Shown here piece after piece: positions 33,988-42,976 of a stretch of DNA of 51,493 bases. The position numbers and the translations under genes were made by a program. The notes under the pieces are model-generated. The model saw nothing but the letters and a program-made list of their open reading frames with translations. It did not search any database and was not told where the DNA came from. Source of the stretch: Thermoplasmata archaeon (GTDB lineage Archaea; Thermoplasmatota; Thermoplasmata; Thermoplasmatales; GCA-001856825); contig JAKAUZ010000086.1 in NCBI GenBank assembly GCA_021817415.1, positions 1-51,493 of the forward strand. The letters are read 5' to 3'. The number at the start of each line of letters is the position of its first letter. Position 1 is the first letter of the stretch.

Positions 33988-36900
33988 TTATTTAGGTGGA
34001 GGTGGAGTAGACCTTCCTCTCCTCAGGACCGCAAGCAATGCTATTATCACTACTATAACCACTACTACCCCAATCAAAAGGTCCATCAGGGGGAATGCTG
34101 AGGGGGTGGATTTTTTCTGAACGTTCTTCTGTAATGAAACTGTAAGCGGTGTAATGGATGTTGCGGTTGACGAGACAGTCATGTTGTCGTACTGGGTTTT
34201 ATAACCTGGTGCCGTGATCTCAATTACATAATATTGGCCCACGTTTAATGTGGTATTGAAAACTCCGTTCACTGTTGGGATGAGCTGTCCGTTAATGTAA
34301 AGCGACGCATTTGAAGGAGAAAGCGTCCCGGTGAAATAAACAGTTTTTACCACTGCGCTGAAGTTTATTGACTGAGACACGGGTGCTCCATCAACCATTA
34401 TGCTACCCGTGGAAGGTGATGCGGTAAAATTGGCGGGTCCGGATATGGTGTACTGGTAAGTCCCATTTGGTTCTGTGAAGGATAGCGAGGAAGATGTTGT
34501 TGATTTTGTTTTACCTGCTAGAGTAACACTCCATGAACTTCCTGAAGGAAGTCCAGACTCCTTAAAGGTTACCGTGTAGTTGCTGGATGATTTGGTTTGT
34601 GTGAACTGTACGTTGACATACTGATTCGCACCATTGATCGTTACATTGCCGGATGCTGGAGACGCAATATAGCCACTTGCGTTCACCGAGAATTGGTATG
34701 TCCCATTGGGCTCCAAGAAAGTGAAACTGGGGCTTGATGTGGATGTACCGTTGAAAACTATTGTCCCGTTTGATAATTTCTCTACTGAAATGTTCCACAT
34801 GTATCCTGAGGGAAGACCAGTTTCATTGAAAGTGATTCCCCAAACTACTTTACTCACAGATGTAAATGAGACATAAACATCCACCTGAGCACCATTTACT
34901 ACTACTGTTCCTGATGTCACATTGGAGACGTAACCCGGCACTGGCTCTACGTTGTAGCTATAGGTACCATTCGGTACTTGGAATGAGATCAACCCCATGG
35001 AGGTTGAGGTCGACCCATTAAGATTTACGCTCCAGGAGATACCATTGGCGAGACCGGTCTCAATGAATAGCACGAAGTATGTATGACTGGAAGAGATGAA
35101 GGATAATGGCACTGTGACCGTTTTACCCATGACAACAACAGTCCCGGATGATATATTGGAGACATAATTGGCGGCATAGGCTGAATAGGAGTAAGTTCCG
35201 TTGAATTCATAGAACTGGATTGTCGAGGTCGATGAGCTATTGAAACTATTGTTAAGAATGACACTCCACATCGTACCTGCAGGAAGGCCCACTTCCACGA
35301 AGGACACCAGATAAGATGCAGGTACCTTGATTGTGACAGATGTAGGTCCACCGTTGACCGTGAATGATCCAGACAGGGAAGCGCCAATGGAGAGTGAAAA
35401 GGTGTAATCGTAAGTTCCGTTTGGCAGATATGCAAGTGCGGTAGCAGACTCTGTAGAATTTGAATAAATTACGGAATAATTTGCAGTGTTGGCAAATAAA
35501 GTCCAAGATACGCAGGTTGGGAGGTCATGAGTTATTATGCTGACATCATAAAGGTGCGGCACGGTGATAGTTACACTGTACGGTTTACCGGAAATATTGA
35601 ATGCCGAAGGCAGGAGGTGTATCGATGTTCCTCCAATCGTCAAATCATAGCTATAGGTACCATTTGCAAAATATCCGGTAATTGAAGATAGACTGACGGA
35701 CCCGTTTTCGTAGAATTCGGAGAAACCGTTTGTAGCGCCGACAGAGTAGGAATAGAGAGCCCAAACCTGACCTGATTCCAGGCCCTGTACGTTGAATGTT
35801 ACTTTATACAAATTCGGAAAGCTTACTTGTATGTTCTGTGAACTACCAGAGACTGTGAACGATTCAGACTGCGATGTAACGGTGATTTCAGAACCTTGAC
35901 TGCTGAATAAGAATCCACTAAACATCTCTTCATAAAATGTGTAATTATATACCCCATTGGGTAAGTAAAATGATAGAGACGTACCTGTTGTGAAATTTAG
36001 ATAAAGTGACTGATAAGAAGCGGAGAAAACAGAGAAAAACATTTCTAAACCATTGAACAGATTATGCTCATCAACAGTTACCTGGTATACTGCAGGGAAA
36101 GATACGCCAACCGATGCGCCTGCAACCGTAACGTTAAACGTCCCAGTCTCAAAATAAGACCCGTCTACACCGGCCTGATAGATAAAGGACCCTGATGGAA
36201 GATTCATGGATATGGTTGAAGTAAGTGATGAGTTACTTGTTGAAATTTCGGTATGAGTTGAAGAGTATACCTCTACATTCCACGACAGACCAGGTTTCAG
36301 ACCACTTTCAGTAAAAGTTACGGTATATAGTGGAAGAAACTGTATGTTCACGGTAAAAGATGAGCTACCAACACAAAGCTTGGGGTTGGTGACATTACCG
36401 GCTATTCCCTGGCTTGAAGCAGTATAGTAATATGAACCCTGGGGGAGCATGGCTGTTAAGGCCGAAGCTTTAGTTATTTCTATATATAGGGCATAATTCC
36501 CTGAATTTGTAGACCCATAAATGAACAATTCCCATGGTACGCCCGGAGCAGCACCCGTTTCCTGGAAGGTTACAGAGGTGAAAGATGGCATTTTGACATT
36601 TAACGAAATCCCAGAATTGGAAATTACAAAGCCATGACCTTCAATGATCGTTGCACCTGTGCCGTAATCAAAAAAGAAGGTTCCTGAAGGGAGACTAACG
36701 GATGTTGATGAGGAAGTAGACGTATCAAAGAATTCAACATTGACTCCACTCTGGAGAACGCCTCCTCCTAAGGCATTCCATGTCTGCCCACTTGCTAGAC
36801 CAGATTCAGATATAGTGGATTGGTAAAAGACTGGGAAAACTATATTGACACTCGAGGATCCGGTTACAACAAGTTTGTATGCCCCTAAGAATGTACCCTG

Positions 36901-37410
36901 CGGACCAGCATAATAATAATACGTCCCTGCATCAAGATTTGCGGTAATGGTTGATGCAGAAGAGGATTGACTGAACACTAGGCCAACACTTTCGTGCAAC
37001 AAGAAGGAATACAGTGGGTAATCAGGAATGGAGGCGGTCATACTGCTGTAGATGTAGAGGTTCCAAGTGGACCCTGAGGGAAGGTTAGATTCGGTGAATG
37101 TCACGGCAAAACTGCTGCCAGGGGCTTTTACTGGGGTAGCGCTACTCAGTTTGGAAAAGGTTGATAGAACCGGTTTCAGATGTGACAGTTGGCTATTAAA
37201 ACTGTACTGAAGCGAGTTAAAATTCTGTTGTTCATTTAAAGAAGAAGCACCATATATCCCTGGCGAAATAGTATTATTAGTTGGTGTATAACTCGTATCG
37301 TGCGAATTGACCTGCGCTCCAAATGCTGCTGAGGAAGCCATCAATATGAAAGATAGAACTATCAGAATTACTGCGCTTTTGTATAAATTTTTTTTATAAA
37401 CCATGGACAT
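33988..37410 (-). CDS. Very large surface protein with about 11 tandem 'ESGLPSG' repeats and a PEGA-like domain
   Basis: 1140 residues. Signal peptide at 1-32 (basic YKKNLYK, then hydrophobic, AFGAQ cleavage-like end). From about 101 to 1010 roughly 11 tandem beta-sandwich-like units of 80-95 residues, each opening like YTVTFTESGLPSGxxWxV and closing like NGTYxYxV...GNVTVNG. A PEGA-like unit follows (about 1020-1095, LSPSNASLYINGQLI and GQYYVIEITAPGY). A C-terminal helix (LIGVVVVIVVIIALLAVL) and RRGRSTPPPPK tail anchor it. Dozens of NxS/T sequons suggest heavy glycosylation. Probable cell-surface or adhesive layer protein. Start at 37410, or the ATG at 37404. Confidence 0.88.
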   Translation of the reverse strand: MSMVYKKNLYKSAVILIVLSFILMASSAAFGAQVNSHDTSYTPTNNTISPGIYGASSLNEQQNFNSLQYSFNSQLSHLKPVLSTFSKLSSATPVKAPGSSFAVTFTESNLPSGSTWNLYIYSSMTASIPDYPLYSFLLHESVGLVFSQSSSASTITANLDAGTYYYYAGPQGTFLGAYKLVVTGSSSVNIVFPVFYQSTISESGLASGQTWNALGGGVLQSGVNVEFFDTSTSSSTSVSLPSGTFFFDYGTGATIIEGHGFVISNSGISLNVKMPSFTSVTFQETGAAPGVPWELFIYGSTNSGNYALYIEITKASALTAMLPQGSYYYTASSQGIAGNVTNPKLCVGSSSFTVNIQFLPLYTVTFTESGLKPGLSWNVEVYSSTHTEISTSNSSLTSTISMNLPSGSFIYQAGVDGSYFETGTFNVTVAGASVGVSFPAVYQVTVDEHNLFNGLEMFFSVFSASYQSLYLNFTTGTSLSFYLPNGVYNYTFYEEMFSGFLFSSQGSEITVTSQSESFTVSGSSQNIQVSFPNLYKVTFNVQGLESGQVWALYSYSVGATNGFSEFYENGSVSLSSITGYFANGTYSYDLTIGGTSIHLLPSAFNISGKPYSVTITVPHLYDVSIITHDLPTCVSWTLFANTANYSVIYSNSTESATALAYLPNGTYDYTFSLSIGASLSGSFTVNGGPTSVTIKVPASYLVSFVEVGLPAGTMWSVILNNSFNSSSTSTIQFYEFNGTYSYSAYAANYVSNISSGTVVVMGKTVTVPLSFISSSHTYFVLFIETGLANGISWSVNLNGSTSTSMGLISFQVPNGTYSYNVEPVPGYVSNVTSGTVVVNGAQVDVYVSFTSVSKVVWGITFNETGLPSGYMWNISVEKLSNGTIVFNGTSTSSPSFTFLEPNGTYQFSVNASGYIASPASGNVTINGANQYVNVQFTQTKSSSNYTVTFKESGLPSGSSWSVTLAGKTKSTTSSSLSFTEPNGTYQYTISGPANFTASPSTGSIMVDGAPVSQSINFSAVVKTVYFTGTLSPSNASLYINGQLIPTVNGVFNTTLNVGQYYVIEITAPGYKTQYDNMTVSSTATSITPLTVSLQKNVQKKSTPSAFPLMDLLIGVVVVIVVIIALLAVLRRGRSTPPPPK

Positions 37411-37425
37411 TTTATGTTATTGCAC

Positions 37426-37433
37426 TATTTAAA
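37426..37433 (-). promoter_or_regulatory. TATA box of the surface-protein gene
   Basis: On the reverse strand TTTAAATA sits 16-23 nt before the ATG at 37410 (22-29 nt before the ATG at 37404). This fits a leaderless mRNA, slightly favouring the second ATG. Confidence 0.55.
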
Positions 37434-37560
37434 TTTTTATTGGTACAATAATAATTTTAACTTAGTTATTATTTCTTACCGATACCAAATTATACACCCC
37501 ATAAAAATCAATTAATGAAAAAAGTAAGTAGACTAACAGGCTCATTTTATTTACAGCAAG

Positions 37561-37568
37561 TATAAAAT
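37561..37568 (+). promoter_or_regulatory. TATA box of the tyrS-dys operon
   Basis: TATAAAAT lies 22-29 nt before the ATG at 37590, good spacing for leaderless transcription. Confidence 0.55.
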
Positions 37569-37589
37569 AATAGTTGAATCTGAAGTCAT

Positions 37590-38597
37590 ATGCTGAAGGA
37601 TCTGGAAAAAATAGAATCGGTGGTCCAGGAAATTGTCACGAGAGACGAATTGCAATCCCTCGATACTGCAAAGGGATATGTTGGATTCGAGCCCTCTGGA
37701 TTTTTGCACATAGGTACCGGTCTGTATTGGACGAATGCCATGAACATGGCTATTGACTCTGGAATAGAATTCATGATCCTACTTGCAGATTGGCATGCTT
37801 ACATTAATGATAAAATGGGTGGAAATCTTGAGAACCTCAAGAAGGCATCCGATTATATGAAAGAAGGCTTCAGATCACTTGGCATCAGGGATAAAGTCAA
37901 ATTCATCTATGCTTCTGATGTGGTAAAGGACCCAGAATACTGGGCTCTTTTATTGAAAGTCTCTAAATCCCTGACTATCCCCAGGGTCAAAAGAGCTCTC
38001 CCAATTATGGGAAGGGGAGAGGATGACGCGGAAAAAGATGTGTCTAAATTAATTTATCCCCTGATGCAAGCAACTGACATATTCTATATGGATCTTGATG
38101 TCGCCATGGGAGGAATGGACCAAAGACACGTACACATGCTTGCACGCGATATCCACAGAAAAGTCGGAAAGAAAAACTTTGTCGCAATTCATGGACCGAT
38201 GATATCCTCCCTAAAAGGAGGTGACCGGATGGACCCTGCAAATAAGATGAGCAAAAGCAAGGCAAATTCAGCAATATTCATACACGATAGCCAGGAGGCA
38301 ATCGAAGATAAATTGAGAGGAGCATACTGCCCCGAAAAAGTGGTGGAAGGGAACCCAATTCTCCAGATTTACAGGAGTATCATCTTCAATTTTTATGCAG
38401 ACCACGTGGAGATTCAGGAACTGAACGTGGATTACAGGAGCTATACGGAATTCGAAAAAGCATACGTTGCAGGGAAGCTTCACCCGTCAGACCTTAAGAA
38501 TGATCTAGCGCGGAGATTAAACCATATTCTAGAACCGTCTAGAGAATACTTCAGGACCAGGATGAATCTGCTACAGGAAATGGAGGCGATGAGATGA
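37590..38597 (+). CDS. tyrS: Tyrosyl-tRNA synthetase
   Basis: A 335-residue class Ic archaeal/eukaryotic-type TyrRS. GYVGFEPSGFLHIGTGL (29-45) contains the HIGH-equivalent H40-I-G-T43. LLADWHAYINDK (about 64-75) and the tyrosine-pocket PLMQATDIFYMDLDVAMGGMDQRHVHML are typical of this subgroup. KMSKS is exact at 219-223. It charges tRNA-Tyr in the cytoplasm. It lacks the C-terminal S4 domain of bacterial enzymes, as expected in archaea. Overlaps the deoxyhypusine synthase gene by 4 nt (ATGA). Confidence 0.96.
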   Translation: MLKDLEKIESVVQEIVTRDELQSLDTAKGYVGFEPSGFLHIGTGLYWTNAMNMAIDSGIEFMILLADWHAYINDKMGGNLENLKKASDYMKEGFRSLGIRDKVKFIYASDVVKDPEYWALLLKVSKSLTIPRVKRALPIMGRGEDDAEKDVSKLIYPLMQATDIFYMDLDVAMGGMDQRHVHMLARDIHRKVGKKNFVAIHGPMISSLKGGDRMDPANKMSKSKANSAIFIHDSQEAIEDKLRGAYCPEKVVEGNPILQIYRSIIFNFYADHVEIQELNVDYRSYTEFEKAYVAGKLHPSDLKNDLARRLNHILEPSREYFRTRMNLLQEMEAMR

Positions 38598-39520
38598 AAC
38601 CAGTCAGAGACATTGAATTCTCGAAAAATATGAAAATTTCAGATTTGCTTGACCAGTTCGGGAGTTCTGGTGGATTCACTTCCCCAAAGCTATTCCTGGC
38701 AAGGGAGATAATGAGGGACATGAAAAAGAACGACGCGGAAACATTCCTCAGCTTCCCTGCGGATATTATATCAACAGGTACAAGAGGGGCAATAATTCAG
38801 CTCATAAACCTTGGCCTTGTAAATCATATTATCACGACTGCTGGAATGGTGGACCACGACCTTGCTAGATGCTATAAGAACTACTATCATGGCGATTTTC
38901 TTATGGATGATAAATTACTCAAGAAGGAACATAAGTACAGACTTGGGAACGTGGTGATACCTAACGATAACTACGGAGGAATAATTGAAAGGAAATTGCA
39001 GCCATTCTTGGAAAGAGCATATCAGAAGAGGAAGGTCTGGACAGTCTCAGGTTTGCTTAGGGAACTTGGGAGTGAAATGAGATGTAACTCCATACTCAAG
39101 GCAGCGTTCGATAATCAGGTCGACATTTACATTCCTGGATACGTTGATGGTTCGTTTGGGGCACAGATTTGGAGTTTTTGGGAAATGCACAAGGACTTCA
39201 ATATAGACCTTCTCCAAGACGAACATAATATCAGCGACATCATGTACTCATCCATCGGGAAGAAGATGGGTGCACTGATGATAGGAGGTGGGATTTCAAA
39301 ACACCACGTCATTTGGTGGAATCAGTTCCGTGGAGGGCTGGATTACGCTGTTTACATCACGACAGCACAGGAATACGACGGTAGTCTGTCTGGTGCCCAG
39401 CTACGGGAGGCAATCTCGTGGGGGAAAATAAAGGAGAAGGCTAAACAGGTTACACTTGAGGGAGAGGCCACTGTCATCCTTCCAATCTTAGTGGCTGCAC
39501 TGACCGATGATTCTAAATAA
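38594..39520 (+). CDS. dys: Deoxyhypusine synthase
   Basis: A 308-residue NAD- and spermidine-dependent enzyme that adds the aminobutyl group to the conserved lysine of translation factor aIF5A. STGTRGAIIQ, TTAGMVDHD and PGYVDGSFGAQIW are family blocks. GGGISKHHVIWWN (231-243) carries the catalytic Lys236. The closing EYDGSLSGAQLREAISWGKI is the spermidine/NAD site found in eukaryotic DHS. Length is normal for archaea. Coupled to tyrS; its end overlaps the convergent dtdA by 8 bp. Confidence 0.95.
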   Translation: MKPVRDIEFSKNMKISDLLDQFGSSGGFTSPKLFLAREIMRDMKKNDAETFLSFPADIISTGTRGAIIQLINLGLVNHIITTAGMVDHDLARCYKNYYHGDFLMDDKLLKKEHKYRLGNVVIPNDNYGGIIERKLQPFLERAYQKRKVWTVSGLLRELGSEMRCNSILKAAFDNQVDIYIPGYVDGSFGAQIWSFWEMHKDFNIDLLQDEHNISDIMYSSIGKKMGALMIGGGISKHHVIWWNQFRGGLDYAVYITTAQEYDGSLSGAQLREAISWGKIKEKAKQVTLEGEATVILPILVAALTDDSK

Positions 39521-40253
39521 AATTGTATGAATACCCGGTCAGGTCAAGTTTGTCCGTCAAAGCCTTCTTTTGAAGGGAATTGAATGAGCCCGCTTCCACA
39601 ATGAATCCAGAACATCCAATTGACTTCACATACATTTCTCTAAGCAGCCCTTCATTTATCGATGCAAATCTGTACTTCGATGCGATGTGACCAATCGCAA
39701 TTCCATCATTTGTTGCAAGCGAAGTGAATCTTCTTGAATAGTGAGGGCCTCCAATGCCGCACTTTACATCATCAGCCTCCGGCGAAGCTTCAGACAGGGC
39801 TCTGGCAATCACCAAACCCGCATCTTTGTCCTCGTATTCAATATCTGTGGATCCTATTTCCACAAAAATTAGCGGATTCTCAGAAATTGGACCGTGATGC
39901 GTCGCCTCGTACGTCACTTCGTAATCCAGATTGATGGCATAATTTTTGATGTTCGAGAGTATGGATCTTGAGAGTCTCGCATCGTATGGCGACATTTTGA
40001 ATTTTAGCCCACCGAGATCATTGGTATCGAAATTTCCCGCGGGATGGACTGTCAGGCTTCTTATCTTCTTCTCACTCTGATGTTTACTGAGCATGATGAT
40101 TGTCTCACCTTTTTCAGCCCCAATCTCATTTTCAAGATAGTCCATAAAAACTGGATGTTTTTCTACAAAAATCACTTTTTTCCCAAAATTATTCTCAAGA
40201 AATTCCGCAATGTTCCTGCCTGCCTTATCGTCTTTTCCACAGACGAACTTCAT
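39513..40253 (-). CDS. dtdA: D-aminoacyl-tRNA deacylase, archaeal/plant type (GEK1-like)
   Basis: A 246-residue zinc-dependent proofreading hydrolase that frees tRNAs mischarged with D-amino acids. Characteristic blocks are SLTVHPAGNFD, YEATHHGPISENPLIFVEIGS and KCGIGGPHYSRRFTSLA with conserved histidines for zinc. The length is close to typical (about 250-270). It is placed tail-to-tail with tyrS-dys, a meaningful neighbour because D-tyrosyl-tRNA is a classic substrate. Start ATG at 40253; A/T-rich DNA upstream probably holds the promoter. Confidence 0.93.
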   Translation of the reverse strand: MKFVCGKDDKAGRNIAEFLENNFGKKVIFVEKHPVFMDYLENEIGAEKGETIIMLSKHQSEKKIRSLTVHPAGNFDTNDLGGLKFKMSPYDARLSRSILSNIKNYAINLDYEVTYEATHHGPISENPLIFVEIGSTDIEYEDKDAGLVIARALSEASPEADDVKCGIGGPHYSRRFTSLATNDGIAIGHIASKYRFASINEGLLREMYVKSIGCSGFIVEAGSFNSLQKKALTDKLDLTGYSYNFI

Positions 40254-40314
40254 GATAAATTTGTAATATTTAGTCAGCCTTAAGTCTTTTGCTTTACCCC
40301 TTCGTTATTTTAGA

Positions 40315-40461
40315 ATGAATGAAATGAATATTGAAGATCAACCTCTGAACTTATGTTTCGGAGAGGAGTTAGTTGTGGCTGCAGCCTTAACCGTCAATTG
40401 CTTCATAGAGACTGGAGGCAGAAGAAAAGAAATTATAACAGAACTGTCTGTTGCATCATGA
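40315..40461 (+). CDS. Possible small protein coupled to the FAD oxidase
   Basis: ATG 40315 to TGA 40459-40461 gives 48 residues (begins MNEMNIEDQPLNLCFGEEL, contains a hydrophobic stretch VVAAALTVNCF and ends ELSVAS). Its stop overlaps the ATG of the next gene as ATGA, a common coupling arrangement in this genome. Composition is more protein-like than the competing frame that extends the oxidase gene upstream. No family was recognised. It could be a leader peptide or a real small protein. Confidence 0.4.
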   Translation: MNEMNIEDQPLNLCFGEELVVAAALTVNCFIETGGRRKEIITELSVAS

Positions 40462-42026
40462 ATTCGCCCGGATTCTACGTATTATGGGGGGATAGACAAA
40501 GGTCATTCGAGATCAATGGCAAATTGTTGTCTTACATTCTATCGTCACTCAGGATCCCCTATTCAAATAAGGTCTGGGATGGGTACTATCACATCGAAGA
40601 TAATCCTGTGGATCAGTCAGTAGGAGAGAAGTTGGCGAAGTGCATTTCTCAAGAGCATATCTCATTTGACCTGGAAAAGAGGTTCCGTCATTCAATAGGG
40701 AAAGGAGGAACAGATTATGCTACTTTAATGGAAGGGAGACAGATCAGATTAGTTGATGCTGTGGTCTACCCAAACAGGGAAGAACTGATATGCCTTGTTT
40801 CCAGCATTTCAGCAGAATTCGGCCTGATCTCATTTGGAGGAGGAACGACAGTGACAGGGGGAGTGAACCCCTCCAATTCGAAAAAATACTATGTCAGCAT
40901 AGACGCCTCCAATCTGGACCACATATTAATTCATAAGGACTACATGACTGTTGAAGCCGGAGGAGGAGTGCTTGGCCCGAGACTAGAGGAGGAACTTAAC
41001 AAGAATGGCCTGACACTGGGGCATTTCCCAGAGTCATTCCTGCATTCCACAGTTGGTGGCTGGATCGCAACAAATGCAGCAGGCCAGGAGTCAAATAAGT
41101 ACGGAAAGATGCGTGACCTTGTTTCAGGAGTTGAACTCGTCACTCCATCTGGTATATTTAACGATAGAACAGTACCGAATGATTCGGCATTTTTTCAAAC
41201 AAAGGATATAGCAGTTGGAAGCGAGGGGACCTTTGGGGTAATTGCGTCCGCCAGATTGAAAGTCAGGAACCAACCAACGAAATTGATCTTTAAATCGTAC
41301 ATCTTCAACAATTTCGAAAAGGCGGTCAATTCAATGAGTGAATCATTCAGGGCTGGAAAGGTCCCCATGGTTGCAAGACTGTCTGATCCTGTAGAAACTC
41401 ATTTGTCCCTGCTTGGCGCTGATGACACTTTCATGATGAAGATTTTCAGAAATTACTTGGGACTACGAAACGTGGGTAATGGTGGTTCTCTATTAGTGAT
41501 GGTAGATGAGAAGGGGAGGAATCAAAGAATTGATGGAGGGATCAGATTAGGCCCGACCCCTGCCGTTATTTGGAGAAAAACAAGATATGATCGACCATAC
41601 ATGTACAATGAACTTCTGAAATATGGTATTATTGCTGATACGATCGAGACGGCAGCTGTTTGGCCAGGAATAATGCCCCTTTACAGTGAAGTGAATGAAG
41701 CATTCAGAAGAAGTCTGGAGGATACTAAGGCAGACGGCATAATCATGTGCCATCTTTCCCACGAATACTCTTCTGGTTCCGCTCTTTATTTCACTTTCCT
41801 TTTCCACTCCGATTCCAGGAAGGTGGAAACCCTGCTTGCATTGAGGAAATCCATTATGGATACGATTCTTTCGAACGGAGGGGCAATTTCCCATCATCAC
41901 GGAATAGGAAGGGCGTTCAGTGACAGTCTTGAAAAATACAAGGGGAACAGTTATGAACTCTTGAAGGCAATTAAAAATAAACTTGACCCCGAAAACATAA
42001 TGAACCCGGGAATACTGGATGTGTGA
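40458..42026 (+). CDS. FAD-linked oxidase, alkyldihydroxyacetonephosphate synthase-like
   Basis: A 522-residue VAO/PCMH-family flavoprotein. SFGGGTTVTGGVNP (FAD pyrophosphate), GHFPESFLHSTVGGWIATNAAG and GSEGTFGVIASARLKV are family blocks. The C-terminal ISHHHGIGRAF and KLDPENIMNPGIL match the AGPS group more than glycolate or lactate oxidases, which carry EHGIG. AGPS swaps an acyl for an alkyl chain on DHAP. Archaeal ether lipids are made differently, so the true substrate is open. I start at ATG 40458; an upstream extension to 40353 is cysteine/arginine-rich and unlike the family. Next to a lipid-kinase gene. Confidence 0.82.
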   Translation: MNSPGFYVLWGDRQRSFEINGKLLSYILSSLRIPYSNKVWDGYYHIEDNPVDQSVGEKLAKCISQEHISFDLEKRFRHSIGKGGTDYATLMEGRQIRLVDAVVYPNREELICLVSSISAEFGLISFGGGTTVTGGVNPSNSKKYYVSIDASNLDHILIHKDYMTVEAGGGVLGPRLEEELNKNGLTLGHFPESFLHSTVGGWIATNAAGQESNKYGKMRDLVSGVELVTPSGIFNDRTVPNDSAFFQTKDIAVGSEGTFGVIASARLKVRNQPTKLIFKSYIFNNFEKAVNSMSESFRAGKVPMVARLSDPVETHLSLLGADDTFMMKIFRNYLGLRNVGNGGSLLVMVDEKGRNQRIDGGIRLGPTPAVIWRKTRYDRPYMYNELLKYGIIADTIETAAVWPGIMPLYSEVNEAFRRSLEDTKADGIIMCHLSHEYSSGSALYFTFLFHSDSRKVETLLALRKSIMDTILSNGGAISHHHGIGRAFSDSLEKYKGNSYELLKAIKNKLDPENIMNPGILDV

Positions 42027-42100
42027 GGAGGCAATAAGGCTATTCATTAGGCTCAGTTAAATTACAGATATGTTTTAATTAATTGAGTGTTGTACAACAA

Positions 42101-42976
42101 ATGAAGATTCTGTTTATTGTCAATCCATCCGCAGACCATGGAAAGGCAATTGTACTTTGGAGCAAGATTGAGGACGTCGTGAGACAGGAATTTCCTGACT
42201 CAGTGGTTGAATTTACAAAGAAGCCATGTGATGCAACTGAGATTGCTCGCAGGGCCGCTGAATCAGGATATGAAGTCGTTGTGTCCTGCGGCGGTGACGG
42301 TACGTTGAATGAAATTGTAAATGGGATAATTGGGACTGGTATAAAACTTGCAGTCCTTCCGCTTGGGACGGGATCAGATTTCGGGAAAACAATTGGGATA
42401 AGGGAGTTCAACTCAACATTGGCATCAATTAAGAGAAACCAGCCGGAATTGGCAGATGCTGCCGTAGTGGAGCTTGCTGATGGAAGCAAACGATATTACC
42501 TGAACTCATTTGAGGCTGGCTTTGGTGCAGATGTCATGACGTACGTCAATAAGCATAAGAAATTCGGGAAGAGGTCCTTCATGATTGGCATCGTTGCAAC
42601 TTTGATTAGGTTAAGGAGGTTCACTGGAAAAATAATAATAGATGGCACAAATTTTTCCGACGAGACTATAGAGATCATTGTTGCCAATGGAAAGTATTTT
42701 GGTGGGGGGATGCTGGCTTCACCAAATTCGAACATAATGGACGGGATACTTGACGTCCACGTCTTAACTCCGATCACCAGATTGCGAACTATTCTTCAGT
42801 TGAAGGAACTCATAGATGGAAGTTATATTGAAAAGGGGCACTCCATTGAGCACCAAGGAAAGGAAGTTGAATTGAAATTTAGCGGAATTACAATTGAGGT
42901 TGATGGGGAGGTCATAGGGAAGACTCCTGCAAAAGTGCGCGTACTGAAGGGTGCCGTTGCTCTGTTGACGCCTTAG
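42101..42976 (+). CDS. YegS/DAGK-type lipid kinase
   Basis: A 291-residue diacylglycerol/sphingosine kinase-like enzyme. MKILFIVNPSADHGK (1-15) is the start, VVSCGGDGTLNEIVNG (60-75) is the nucleotide motif, LPLGTGSDFGKTI (86-98) the lipid-kinase signature, and FEAGFGADVM and VANGKYFGGGM the C-terminal blocks. It probably phosphorylates a lipid alcohol at the membrane face. ATG 42101 gives the family N-terminus; TTG 42083 is possible. Its stop interlocks with the convergent alcohol dehydrogenase gene (TTAG). Confidence 0.88.
   Translation: MKILFIVNPSADHGKAIVLWSKIEDVVRQEFPDSVVEFTKKPCDATEIARRAAESGYEVVVSCGGDGTLNEIVNGIIGTGIKLAVLPLGTGSDFGKTIGIREFNSTLASIKRNQPELADAAVVELADGSKRYYLNSFEAGFGADVMTYVNKHKKFGKRSFMIGIVATLIRLRRFTGKIIIDGTNFSDETIEIIVANGKYFGGGMLASPNSNIMDGILDVHVLTPITRLRTILQLKELIDGSYIEKGHSIEHQGKEVELKFSGITIEVDGEVIGKTPAKVRVLKGAVALLTP

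Noticed and set aside
40353-40457. Upstream extension of the FAD oxidase in its own frame
   Set aside because: The extra 35 residues are cysteine- and arginine-rich and do not resemble the family; the ATG at 40458 fits better and forms an ATGA overlap with the small frame.
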